Of a stretch of DNA of 64,000 nt, positions 24,762 through 32,580 are shown piece by piece. Position numbers and translations under genes: made by a program. The notes beneath the pieces are model-generated. The model saw only the letters and a list, made by a program, of their open reading frames with translations. It did no database searches and had not been told where the DNA came from. Positions within the stretch are counted from its first letter, which is position 1. Each line of letters starts with the position of its first letter. The stretch covers positions 1,612,001-1,676,000 of the forward strand of contig OY762251.1 of the NCBI GenBank assembly GCA_963665395.2. Reading direction: 5' to 3'. The DNA is from Bin87 sp963665395 (GTDB lineage: Bacteria; Chloroflexota; Dehalococcoidia; Lucifugimonadales; UBA3495).

Positions 24762-26139
24762 CCATCGCCTCAAGGCGATCCTTAACGGCCTGCAAAAACG
24801 CTCCCGCTTCCGCGCCGTCGTTGATGCGATGGTCGAAGGACAGGCAGAGGTTCATCATCCAGCGGATGGCGATGGCGTCGTTTATCACCACGGGCCGCTG
24901 CTGCACCGCCTCGGTGGTCAGGATGCCGGCCTGGGGATGGTTGATGATTGGCCCGCCGAGGATGCTGCCCAGAGCTCCGGTGTTGTTCACGGTGAAGGTT
25001 CCGCCCAGCACGTCTTCCAGCCGCAGGTTGCCGGCGCGGGCGCGGTTCGACAAGTCGGCGACGGCGTGGGCCAGCCCGGCGATGCTCAGGCGGTCGGCAT
25101 CGTGGATCACCGGAACCACCAAGCCGGTGGGAGCGGCAACAGCAATGCCGAGGTTGATGCGCCTTTTCAGCACGATGTGGTCTTCGCCCCAACTTGAGTT
25201 CAGCGTCGGGTTGTCTTTCAGCGCGGACGCTACGGCTTTAAGGGCGAACGGAAGATAGGTCAGGTTCACGCCTTCGCGCTGTTGGAACTTTTCGCGCTCC
25301 CGGTTACGAAGACCGACCAGGTTGGTGATGTCCGCTTCCACCATGCTCCAGGCGTGGGGTATCTGGGTAACGGAGCGCACCATTGCCTCGGCGATCATCC
25401 GTCGCACCGGCGTCAGCGGTATGCGTTCTTCGTCGTCGCCGGCTGGCGTTGGCTGGGGCGCTGGCGTTAGCGCTGGGGCCGACACGCTGGGCGTTGGGAT
25501 GGCGGAGGGCGGTACGCTGGCCGGCTGCGTTTCCAGGTGGCGCAAAACGTCGTTGCGGGTGACGCGGCCGCCGAGGCCGGTGCCGGCGATGCGGCTGACG
25601 TCCAGATTGTGTTCTCGGGCCAGGCGGCGCACGGCCGGGGACAGCCGGTTAGGCGCGCGCTGGCCGGCAGGTTCTCTACCGGCAGCGATGGTCACTTGAG
25701 GAGCGGGTTGGGTTGACGCCGACGGGACGGGTTCGGCTGGAGCGGCGTCCTCTTCCTGGCTCTGCGCCTCAACCGCTGACCCTCCCGTTGGCCCCACAGG
25801 ACGACCGTCCATGATGAGATAGGAGGTGGGTGTGGAAGAGGCCGGCTGTGCCGACGTGGTGGCTACCGGCGCCGCCGGCGCGGCGGCATGGGTCGGGCCG
25901 CTGCCGTCTTCAACCTCGGCGATAGGCGCGCCCATGGGAACGGTCTCGCCCTCCTGGGCTATGATGCGAACCAACTCCCCGGATACCGGCGACGGCACCT
26001 CCATGGTCACCTTGTCGGTGACCACCTCCACCAGCGGGTCGTACCGCTCGACGCGGTCACCCGGCTGCTTGAGCCATTTGCCGATGGTACCCTCGACGAC
26101 GCTTTCGCCGACATGGGGCAGTTCAATCAGTTGAGCCAC
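24739..26139 (-). CDS. Dihydrolipoamide acyltransferase, E2 of 2-oxoacid dehydrogenase
   Basis: This is the core subunit of a pyruvate or branched-chain 2-oxoacid dehydrogenase complex, passing acyl groups from lipoate to CoA. The 466 residues contain one lipoyl domain (1-77, lipoylated Lys in TDKVTMEV). An Ala/Pro/Ser-rich linker leads to a peripheral subunit-binding domain (about 165-200, LSPAVRRLAREHNLDVSRIAG). After a second linker comes the catalytic domain, ending with the active site HRINDGAEAG (His-x3-Asp-Gly). The start is GTG with AAGGAA upstream. The operon order is E1 alpha, a small membrane protein, E1 beta, E2, lipB. No E3 gene is in the window. Confidence 0.94.
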   Translation of the reverse strand: MAQLIELPHVGESVVEGTIGKWLKQPGDRVERYDPLVEVVTDKVTMEVPSPVSGELVRIIAQEGETVPMGAPIAEVEDGSGPTHAAAPAAPVATTSAQPASSTPTSYLIMDGRPVGPTGGSAVEAQSQEEDAAPAEPVPSASTQPAPQVTIAAGREPAGQRAPNRLSPAVRRLAREHNLDVSRIAGTGLGGRVTRNDVLRHLETQPASVPPSAIPTPSVSAPALTPAPQPTPAGDDEERIPLTPVRRMIAEAMVRSVTQIPHAWSMVEADITNLVGLRNREREKFQQREGVNLTYLPFALKAVASALKDNPTLNSSWGEDHIVLKRRINLGIAVAAPTGLVVPVIHDADRLSIAGLAHAVADLSNRARAGNLRLEDVLGGTFTVNNTGALGSILGGPIINHPQAGILTTEAVQQRPVVINDAIAIRWMMNLCLSFDHRINDGAEAGAFLQAVKDRLEAMDDDTPIY

Positions 26140-26178
26140 GGTTAGTTCCTTACAGAAATGATCCCTGATGGTAGTCCG

Positions 26179-26206
26179 GTAGGGGCGAATAATTATTCGC
26201 CCCTAC
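26179..26206. repeat. Perfect 28-bp palindrome between E1 beta and E2
   Basis: The half-site GTAGGGGCGAATAA is followed directly by its exact complement, TTATTCGCCCCTAC. It falls in the 109-bp gap between the E1 beta stop and the E2 start. It could be a dispersed intergenic repeat, an attenuating hairpin or an operator. Confidence 0.7.
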
Positions 26207-26248
26207 AACACGCTCACTTAGCCGCATATTCCCGGGTTTGCCAAAGGC

Positions 26249-27232
26249 TCAGAAAGCCGCCAGCCGGCGCAGTTCGGCGGCGATGGCCTCCGGGCTGGGC
26301 ATATAGGCGTCTTCCAACGACTGGGCAAAGGGCATGGTGGGCACGTCGGGGCCGCACAAGCGAGCGATGGGCGCGTCCAGGTATTCGAATGCTTCGTCCG
26401 CCGCCAGCGCGGCGATTTCGGCGCCGATGCCGCCGCTGATGTTGTCCTCGTGAACCACCAGGAGTTTGCCGGTTTTCTGCACTGACTCCAGGATGGTTTC
26501 CGTGTCCAGCGGCTTCAGCGTGCGCAGATCCACCACCTCGGCGCTGATGCCGTCGGCGGCCACGGCTTCCGCCGCCGCGAGGCAGTAGTGCATCGCCAGG
26601 CCGTAGCTGACCACCGTTACGTCGGAGCCGGCCCGCTTGACGTCGGCCGGGCCGATGGGCAGGGTGTATTCCTCGTCCGGCACCTCGCCGCGCACCAGGC
26701 GGTAGGTCTTCTTGTGCTCCAGGAAGATGACCGGATTGTCGTCGCGGATGGCGGACTTGAGCAAGCCCTTGGCTTCATAGGGCGTGGACGGCGTGACTAC
26801 CACCAGGCCCGGGGTGTGGAAAAACAGGGCTTCCACGTTCTGCGAGTGAAACAGGCCGCCACGGATGCCCCCGCCGTAGGGAATGCGAACAGTCATCGGG
26901 ACTTTCAATGCGCCGTTGGTGCCATAGTGGACGCGGGCCGCTTCGCCAATCAGCTGGTTGACGCTGGGCCAGACGAAGTCTGAGAACTGCACTTCGGGAA
27001 TGGGCCTCATGCCGCGGAAGGCCGCGCCCAGGGCGATACCCATGATGGACGCTTCGGCCAATGGAGTATCGATCACCCGTTGGGGTCCGAAATCCTCGAT
27101 GAACCCCTGGGTCGCCAGGAAAACGCCGCCGCGCTGTCCCACGTCCTCGCCCATGACGAACACGCGCTCGTCCCGCTCCATCTCTTCGTGGAGGGCGGAG
27201 CGTACTGCTTCAATCACGGTCATCTCTGCCAT
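26249..27232 (-). CDS. 2-oxoacid dehydrogenase E1 component, beta subunit
   Basis: The 327-residue subunit pairs with E1 alpha to decarboxylate a 2-oxoacid with thiamine diphosphate. Typical blocks are VFVMGEDVGQRGGVF, DTPLAEASIMGIALGAA, PEVQFSDFVWPSVNQL and the C-terminal VHEDNISGGIGAEIAAL with the subunit-binding motif. The glutamate contacting TPP is in the first block. The length and all conserved motifs are normal. It lies downstream of a small membrane-protein gene inserted between alpha and beta. Confidence 0.94.
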   Translation of the reverse strand: MAEMTVIEAVRSALHEEMERDERVFVMGEDVGQRGGVFLATQGFIEDFGPQRVIDTPLAEASIMGIALGAAFRGMRPIPEVQFSDFVWPSVNQLIGEAARVHYGTNGALKVPMTVRIPYGGGIRGGLFHSQNVEALFFHTPGLVVVTPSTPYEAKGLLKSAIRDDNPVIFLEHKKTYRLVRGEVPDEEYTLPIGPADVKRAGSDVTVVSYGLAMHYCLAAAEAVAADGISAEVVDLRTLKPLDTETILESVQKTGKLLVVHEDNISGGIGAEIAALAADEAFEYLDAPIARLCGPDVPTMPFAQSLEDAYMPSPEAIAAELRRLAAF

Positions 27233-27285
27233 AGTATTGCCGCCTGTTGTGCCGATTTCACTCCGAACGCCTTGCCAGGTTGCGG

Positions 27286-27774
27286 TCAGGAGCCATCAGT
27301 ATCGTCATCATCGTCATCGTCCGCCTCTTCAGGCGGGATAATGCGGTCAGGGTCGATGCCCTCGTCCAGCAAACGGGAGCGTATGTCGGCGATTATTTCG
27401 GCGCGGCCCTTGGCGCGGCCCTCGGCAAGGCCCTCCGCGTGGCCCACGGCGTGACCCTCGGCGCGAAGCCTCCGCCTTTGTGGTTCCACTAATTTTTCGT
27501 TGAGAAATGCTGCGAATACCACGATGTCTCCTTTGGCTGCATTAGCTGCGGCAATCAGGATTTTGTATGTGCTGCCGGCGATGCCCAGGGCAATCAGAGC
27601 GACGGCAATCCAAATCATAGTGGGCGGCGCATCCAGTTCCGCCGCGGTCTCCGCTCCGTACCATAATACCAAAGCGTAGAGGGCTGCCATCAAACAGAGG
27701 CGGATAAACTTGCCCAAGTAGCGCAGGATACGCTCCGATAAGGTTGTGCTTGGCCCGGCGCCGCCGTTAGACAT
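27286..27774 (-). CDS. Two-helix membrane protein with GxAxG repeats, inserted in the E1 operon
   Basis: The 162-residue protein begins MSNGGAGPSTTLSERI and overlaps the 3' end of the E1 alpha gene by 8 bp. Two hydrophobic helices (about residues 20-38 and 49-75) precede a cytoplasmic part with the repeat GHAVGHAEGLAEGRAKGRAE. It ends in a run of aspartates (DDDDDDDTDGS). The G-x-A-E-G repeats resemble the C-terminal tails of PD-(D/E)XK transposase-like (Rpn/DUF4351) proteins. It is unusual to find such a gene between E1 alpha and beta; co-transcription is likely, a functional link is unproven. Confidence 0.6.
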   Translation of the reverse strand: MSNGGAGPSTTLSERILRYLGKFIRLCLMAALYALVLWYGAETAAELDAPPTMIWIAVALIALGIAGSTYKILIAAANAAKGDIVVFAAFLNEKLVEPQRRRLRAEGHAVGHAEGLAEGRAKGRAEIIADIRSRLLDEGIDPDRIIPPEEADDDDDDDTDGS

Positions 27775-28861
27775 ACAGGTGGTCGTAGATGGTCGCTGCG
27801 TCGGGCGGCGCGGCGGCGTCGGCAAAGTCGGTGGCGTCGTTGACCTGCCGCGTGGCGTCGGCGCGGAATTCGTCCAACTGCGCTTGCGACACGATACCCC
27901 GCTCCAGCATCTGGGCCGGGAACACCGACACCGGATCGTACTGGCGGGCCGCGTCCAGCGCGTCGCGGTCCCGGTAGCGGCGGTCGTCGTCGTCGGTGGT
28001 GTGGGGCATGAAGCGTTCCAGCTTCATTTCCACCAAGACCGGCCCGACTTTGCGGGCGTGTTCGATGCCCTGCCGTGTCGCCTCGTAGCAGGCGATGAGG
28101 TCCAGCCCGTCGATGACGAAGCCGGGGAACCCGTAGCCTTCGGCGCGGGCGGCCACGTCGCTGACGACCATCTGCGATTCCTGCGGCGTGGAAATGGCGT
28201 ACTTGTTGTTTTCGCAGATGAAGAGGACGGGCAGCCGATGGATGGCGGCGAAGTTCATGGCCTCGTGGGTTTCGCCCTGGCTGGTGGCGCCGTCGCCGAA
28301 ATAGCAGATGGTGACGGTCGGCTCGCCCATCATCTTGCTGCCCAGGGCGTAGCCGACGCTCTGGGTGAGGCCGGCGGCGACGACGTTGGAGATCTGGATG
28401 ATGTTCCGGGGCAGGTCGGCGCCTTGTAGCGGAAATTGGCGCGCGCCGGAGTAGGGTTCGCCCTCCTTGCCCATGAAGGACAGCATGACCTGGCGCGGCG
28501 TGAGCCCGGCGGCCATCTTGAGGGCCAGATCCCGGTAGTAGGGGAACAGGAAACAATCGCCGTCTTTTTGCGCGGCCAGCAGCGAACCCAACTCGGCGGC
28601 TTCGTGACCCTGGCATGAGGCGGCGATGGGCACCTTGCCCTGCCGGTTCATCATCCAGATGCGCTCGTCCATGGTGCGGACGAGGATCAGCTGGCGGCAG
28701 ACTTCCACCAGGTCGGCGGCGGTGAGGCCGTCGGGCAGGGGCGGCGAGTCTGCGCCGGGTTGGGCGATGGCGACAGCAATATCGCTATCGGCGTCAATAT
28801 CGATTGGTAAAGAGCTCGGGGCCTGGGTCATCGGACGGGTCATCTCCTGATAGATAGCCAT
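27767..28861 (-). CDS. 2-oxoacid dehydrogenase E1 component, alpha subunit
   Basis: The 364-residue thiamine-diphosphate enzyme shows RTMDERIWMMNRQGKVPIAASCQGHEAAELG at the N-terminus. The TPP/Mg motif is GDGATSQGETHEAMNFAA...FICENNKYAIS (GDG-x-N type), and the phosphorylation-loop region is RYRDRDALDAARQYDP. It decarboxylates pyruvate or branched-chain oxoacids and passes the acyl group to E2. I list the longest ATG start (28861); in-frame ATGs at 28843 and 28831 are possible, the last having AGGAG 12 nt upstream. It is the first gene of the E1-E2-lipB operon. Confidence 0.93.
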   Translation of the reverse strand: MAIYQEMTRPMTQAPSSLPIDIDADSDIAVAIAQPGADSPPLPDGLTAADLVEVCRQLILVRTMDERIWMMNRQGKVPIAASCQGHEAAELGSLLAAQKDGDCFLFPYYRDLALKMAAGLTPRQVMLSFMGKEGEPYSGARQFPLQGADLPRNIIQISNVVAAGLTQSVGYALGSKMMGEPTVTICYFGDGATSQGETHEAMNFAAIHRLPVLFICENNKYAISTPQESQMVVSDVAARAEGYGFPGFVIDGLDLIACYEATRQGIEHARKVGPVLVEMKLERFMPHTTDDDDRRYRDRDALDAARQYDPVSVFPAQMLERGIVSQAQLDEFRADATRQVNDATDFADAAAPPDAATIYDHLYV

Positions 28862-28939
28862 AAGCGTAAGTGGGCGGCTCCGGCCGCCTGTGGCAATGAT
28901 AGACCAACCGGGCGAGTGGTGGCAAACGGGAAGTTGACG

Positions 28940-28970
28940 ACTATACCGCCGCGCTGTAGCATTAGGTCAA
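28940..28970 (-). promoter_or_regulatory. Possible promoter of the 2-oxoacid dehydrogenase operon
   Basis: The minus strand reads TTGACC, 19 nt, TATAGT. The boxes are good but the spacer is long. A start near 28933 would leave a leader of about 70 nt before the E1 alpha ATG. Confidence 0.35.
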
Positions 28971-29045
28971 GATTGGGGATGGTTACGGCCGGCGGAAGGC
29001 GCCTTGCAACAGGCCCCTTTCGTTGAACGCTGGCAGCGCCGGCGG

Positions 29046-29077
29046 GCGGCGGGTCTTGGAGTAGTACAACCCGCCGC
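29046..29077. other. Strong hairpin between E1 alpha and DUF3800 genes
   Basis: A perfect 9-bp stem (GCGGCGGGT / ACCCGCCGC) with a 14-nt loop lies upstream of the E1 alpha promoter and downstream of the terminator at 29108-29137. It could be part of a small structured RNA on either strand, or another intergenic palindrome. Confidence 0.4.
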
Positions 29078-29107
29078 TGAGGGCCGTGTGTAATTCCCAA
29101 TCGCTGT

Positions 29108-29137
29108 AAAAGGCTCCCGGACTACTCCGGGGCCTTT
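29108..29137 (-). terminator. Rho-independent terminator after the DUF3800 gene
   Basis: On the minus strand, GGCCCCGGA / TCCGGGAGCC with a GTAG loop is followed by TTTT. It lies about 20 bp after the DUF3800 stop. The plus-strand reading also gives a hairpin followed by TTT, so it may work in both directions. Confidence 0.75.
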
Positions 29138-29156
29138 CCCTATCGCGGCCAAACCG

Positions 29157-29909
29157 TCAAGCCAACCCGGTTGCCGCTGTCGGTGGTTCGCGGAAAAATT
29201 TGGGCACGAGCAAAGCCCAAGCCCGGTTAGGTTGTTGCGGATTGATAAAGTGTCGCTCAATTGGGCGTGCAGTCAGGTCAGCGATCTGTAGTCCGGCGGA
29301 ATTAGTTTTCTTGTCGGCAAAGACAATTTCCAATTCCGGCAACGATTTGGGCGTCCGGTTTGCGTCTCCTTGAGCGCGCCGAAATTCTCTTTCCAGCCTG
29401 CTGTCCTCTCGGATACCCCGCCCTTCCATTACAATGTGAGTGACTTTTTCGTTCTGACCGCGGCTTTCCAGAAAGTCCCAAGCCTGCTCCAGACACGAAC
29501 CAAAAGCCAACTCGTAAAGGTCGGTAGGGGCTGACTGTTGTCCCACTACCCGGCGTTTATCGACAACCGTCCCGATGATGGTGAAATCCGTAGCCGTGAT
29601 TATCCGGTTCAGACCCTCCATAAATTCGGAGCGTTTGCGTTCATCATGCAAGAGCGTGAACGGCGGGTTGCGGCGGCGTATGTCATGCTCGTGCAGCACC
29701 ACCATGTCGTGCCCGAAATGCGTGAACTTGAACGCTGCCACCGCCGGCAGTACCGATGCGGCGTAGTCGTCCTTCCGAAACACGCAGAAGTTGAGGACGA
29801 AAACGGGGTAGTTAGCATCAACCGACGCTGGGTTGGGGTCGCCGCTTTCGTCAGCGTAGATGATGTAGTCGCTGTACCTCCCCGCCCTCACCGCCACTGA
29901 ATTGGACAA
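29157..29909 (-). CDS. DUF3800 domain protein
   Basis: The 250-residue protein has the DUF3800 hallmark near the N-terminus (YIIYADESGDPN). Acidic and histidine residues follow downstream (VLHEHDIRRRNPPF, HIVMEGRG) and a C-terminal block ADKKTNSAGLQIADLTARP, where the final Asp completes an RNase H-like acidic set. The domain is frequent in accessory regions and is suspected to be a nuclease; its role is unknown. The start is TTG with GAGGGGG 4 nt upstream, because no ATG is in frame. It is 9 bp downstream of the decarboxylase beta gene on the same strand. Confidence 0.85.
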   Translation of the reverse strand: MSNSVAVRAGRYSDYIIYADESGDPNPASVDANYPVFVLNFCVFRKDDYAASVLPAVAAFKFTHFGHDMVVLHEHDIRRRNPPFTLLHDERKRSEFMEGLNRIITATDFTIIGTVVDKRRVVGQQSAPTDLYELAFGSCLEQAWDFLESRGQNEKVTHIVMEGRGIREDSRLEREFRRAQGDANRTPKSLPELEIVFADKKTNSAGLQIADLTARPIERHFINPQQPNRAWALLVPKFFREPPTAATGLA

Positions 29910-29918
29910 TGCGCCCCC

Positions 29919-30476
29919 TCACCCGACGTAAGTATTCCGAAATCGATACAGCGTGAACTCTGGCTCCACCGGCGCGACGGGCATATAATGCGCCGCTTCC
30001 TCGATCTTGGCGACGATGAACCACGGGCCGGGTTCGGCCATGGCCCGCCTGAACGCCTCTTCCAGGGTTTCCAGGTCGTCCACCGTCGTGGTTTTGCTGA
30101 TGCCGCAGGATTTGGCCACGGCCTCCAGGTTGGTGTTGGTGGAGGTGTGGCTGGGCTGGCCGCCGGTTTGCGCCCAGGCTTCGTTGTCCCAGACGACCAC
30201 CACCAGGTTCTCGGGCATCTCGCGCCCGATGGTGGCTATAGCGCCCAGGTTCATCAGCAGGGAACCGTCGCCGTCCAGGGAGATCACCTTGTCGTCCGTG
30301 GACAGGGCCATGCCCAGGGCGATGGACGAGCAGAGGCCCATGTTGCCATAGGTGTAGAAGTTACGGTCACGGTGGCCGGCGTGGTACAGCTCGTCGCTGG
30401 TGGGACCGAGGTTGCCCACGATGGGGGAATCCCCGGCGTGGCGGAGGACCATTTGGGTGGCGTCGAACCTAAGCAA
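29919..30476 (-). CDS. Sulfopyruvate decarboxylase-like, beta (TPP-binding) subunit
   Basis: The 185-residue protein is the pyrophosphate-binding half of a thiamine-diphosphate decarboxylase. It shows GNLGPTSDELYHAG, YTYGNMGLCSSIALGMAL and the GDG motif LDGDGSLLMNLG...VVVWDNEAW. With the preceding gene it forms a split enzyme like ComDE (sulfopyruvate to sulfoacetaldehyde). Phosphonopyruvate decarboxylase is the alternative. The start is TTG with GGAGG 5 nt upstream, overlapping the alpha gene by 8 bp. Confidence 0.82.
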   Translation of the reverse strand: MLRFDATQMVLRHAGDSPIVGNLGPTSDELYHAGHRDRNFYTYGNMGLCSSIALGMALSTDDKVISLDGDGSLLMNLGAIATIGREMPENLVVVVWDNEAWAQTGGQPSHTSTNTNLEAVAKSCGISKTTTVDDLETLEEAFRRAMAEPGPWFIVAKIEEAAHYMPVAPVEPEFTLYRFRNTYVG

Positions 30477-30975
30477 TTTTGCCTCCGTGGAGCATGGGGG
30501 TCATGCAGATGGCGACCGGGTTGCGGTGGGCGTGGCACAGCTTCATCACGCCATCCAGCAGGGTGTCCATGCGGTCCTCGCTTTCGATGGTGTAGTGGGC
30601 GATGCCGAAAAGGTCCAGGATGGGCTTGGTGTTGCGGCCCATGGCCACCTGGGCGATGTTGAACTCGCCCACCTGTCCGCGCAGGTTCATGAAAATCGGT
30701 ATCGGCGTGCGGGACGGCAGGCACAGGCTGGCGATGCCGTTGAGGCTGTTGCCGAACCCGCTGGACTGCATGAAGACGGCGGCGTTGCGCCCCACCGCGT
30801 AGCTGCCCACCGCCACGCCAACGGCCTCTTCCTCGCGGGTGCAGGACACCAGGTGGAAGAACGGGTCGGCTCCGATGAGGCTGGTTACGCGGTCGATGGA
30901 GATGTCGGGCACGTACGCGATCAGCGACGTGTCCCACTTCTTGAGGGTTTCAACGATGATGTCGTTCCAGGCCAT
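30469..30975 (-). CDS. Sulfopyruvate decarboxylase-like, alpha (PYR) subunit
   Basis: The 168-residue protein is the PYR-domain partner of the gene at 29919-30476. It has the catalytic glutamate that protonates TPP (SCTREEEAVGVAVGSYAVG), the QSSGFGNSLNGIASL stretch and PIPIFMNLRGQVGEFN. Split alpha/beta subunits of about 170 and 185 residues match methanogen ComD and ComE and their bacterial sulfonate-pathway relatives. No coenzyme M or sulfolactate genes are adjacent, so the pathway is open. AAGGAG stands 6 nt before the ATG. Confidence 0.82.
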   Translation of the reverse strand: MAWNDIIVETLKKWDTSLIAYVPDISIDRVTSLIGADPFFHLVSCTREEEAVGVAVGSYAVGRNAAVFMQSSGFGNSLNGIASLCLPSRTPIPIFMNLRGQVGEFNIAQVAMGRNTKPILDLFGIAHYTIESEDRMDTLLDGVMKLCHAHRNPVAICMTPMLHGGKIA

Positions 30976-31020
30976 AAAAAGGCTCCTTGCTAGACAAATC
31001 GCGGGGTAGTATAGCCTATC

Positions 31021-31113
31021 TTGTCAGAAGCAGGATGTGCCGGATTTTGGGGATTATCAGGATGCCTACAATCCGGGAAATCGCTCCAATCCCGGTAATC
31101 CTGCTTCTGACAA
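31021..31113. repeat. Palindromic repeat, family C (CAGAAGCAGGAT type)
   Basis: The element starts TTGTCAGAAGCAGGAT and ends with the complement ATCCTGCTTCTGACAA. The inner part is AT-richer with GGATTATCAGGAT. Related copies are at 36013, 37550, 38572, 46693 and 51274. It lies between the decarboxylase and nitroreductase genes. Confidence 0.85.
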
Positions 31114-31123
31114 TCAATCGTCC

Positions 31124-31726
31124 CTACAACCACGCCGTAACCTCGTCGGCCGGCGCCCGCACCGAGGCGGAGGGCCGGGACGGGTAGCCGATGAACAGCG
31201 CGCCGACCATGGTCCAGTCGGATGCGCCGCCCAGGGTTTCGGCCAGATTGGGATGCCGTGTCGTGTTGCCGGTGCTCCAGTCGCCGGCCAGCCCTTCGGC
31301 GACGGCGGCCAGGAGCAGGTTCTGGACGGCGCAACAGGCGGCGGCGTAGTTCTCCTGGGTCATATCTTCCCGGTCGCCAGGGATGCTGTACACGTAAATC
31401 AGGGCCGGCGCATCCAGCACCCGCTGGCGGCTGCCGTCGGCGTTTTCGTGGTTGCCGCTGCGGGCGTACAGGTTGTCGTAGGCCAACTGGGCGACCTCGG
31501 CTCGCTTTTCGCCGCCCTTTTCCAGCACGAAAAAACGCCAGGGGTTGGTGAGGCGGTGGTTGGGCGCCCACACCGCCGCATCCAGCATACGCCGCAGCGC
31601 GTCGTGGGGTGGAACCACATCGGTGAAGTCGTTGTTCATGCGCCGGCGGTGGATCGCGTCGTACACGCTGGTTCCGGTGGTGGGCGCGGTTACGTTGCCG
31701 CTGCGCAATCGACTGGCTTGGGTCAT
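31124..31726 (-). CDS. Nitroreductase-family flavoprotein
   Basis: The 200-residue protein has the FMN-binding RRRMNNDFTDVVPP region, AAVWAPNHRLTNPWRFFVLE (the typical 'APS..N.QPW.F' block), and the C-terminal GASDWTMVGALFIGYPSRPSA. Members reduce nitroaromatics, quinones or related substrates with NAD(P)H. The substrate here is unknown. GGGAG precedes the ATG. It is a single gene flanked by a family C repeat. Confidence 0.88.
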   Translation of the reverse strand: MTQASRLRSGNVTAPTTGTSVYDAIHRRRMNNDFTDVVPPHDALRRMLDAAVWAPNHRLTNPWRFFVLEKGGEKRAEVAQLAYDNLYARSGNHENADGSRQRVLDAPALIYVYSIPGDREDMTQENYAAACCAVQNLLLAAVAEGLAGDWSTGNTTRHPNLAETLGGASDWTMVGALFIGYPSRPSASVRAPADEVTAWL

Positions 31727-31828
31727 TTTGTCTGCTCCCTGACAAAGGTTGACTGGAAAATCAAGGTTCTGGGTGCGCTCCGCTTTTGCCAGAGGGCACG
31801 CACTGCACTGTCCGGGTACGGGTGATTA

Positions 31829-32518
31829 TCACAGGCTGGGCGGAACAATCAGCACGTGGACGCGGGCCGCATCGGCGCGTTCATAGTCCATATCGCTGAT
31901 GCGATGCCCGACCACCGCCGCCTCAGCCGGCTCCTCAAACATTAGGGCCAGGATGTCGGCGCTCTCCCGGGTCTGCTCAATGTCACGCTGGTGGATACTG
32001 CTAGATGCTTCTATAGCGACCCAGAGCCACTCCCGGCCATCATTGCGTTCGGCTCGCAGTATGACGTCAGTGGCTTCCACCCGGCTGTCCTGATCGGCGG
32101 TGGTCAAACCGGCGGCCAGGGCCGCATCCATCCGTTCCACCAGCTCGGGCAACGGTTCCAGCAGTTCGCTCTGCATGATCCGGGCGCGCCGCAGCCTCAG
32201 CGCTTGGCTGACCCGCGACCGCACGCTGCGGTGCAGCTTGGCTTCCACATCCATACTCTTGAGGCAAGCAATATCAGCAGCCGAATGTTGGACCGCTTCC
32301 ACTATATTAGCAACGGCTTCTTCCAGGCGCGTCAGCCTATCTTCACTCCCGGCCCGTCGTTCCTCCATTCCCAGGGCTTCCATGCGCGCCGGCAGGCCGA
32401 GGAACTCCTGCGTCAGCGCCGAGCGCAACAGCAACTCCCGGGCCGCCGGGTTCGCTTGTAACTCGGCCATCATCCGAGCGACCAGTGATTCGGGGTCAAT
32501 CTGCGATTCAGTAGCCAT
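31829..32518 (-). CDS. Hypothetical helical protein, PD-(D/E)XK-like C-terminus
   Basis: The 229-residue protein has a helical N-terminal half (RLTRLEEAVANIVEAVQ, residues about 60-80). The C-terminal half contains DSRVEATDVILRAERNDGREWLWVAIEASSSIHQRDIEQ, the same D..VEAS pattern as the protein at 5238-6035. The two probably belong to one family of coiled-coil proteins with a degenerate nuclease-like fold. The start is ATG at 32518 with no clear ribosome site. The function is unknown. Confidence 0.6.
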   Translation of the reverse strand: MATESQIDPESLVARMMAELQANPAARELLLRSALTQEFLGLPARMEALGMEERRAGSEDRLTRLEEAVANIVEAVQHSAADIACLKSMDVEAKLHRSVRSRVSQALRLRRARIMQSELLEPLPELVERMDAALAAGLTTADQDSRVEATDVILRAERNDGREWLWVAIEASSSIHQRDIEQTRESADILALMFEEPAEAAVVGHRISDMDYERADAARVHVLIVPPSL

Positions 32519-32580
32519 GGTTCAATACCGTCGGGGGCATTTTTATCATTATAGCGTTCCCATGGCGCGCCCGCCGGAAA

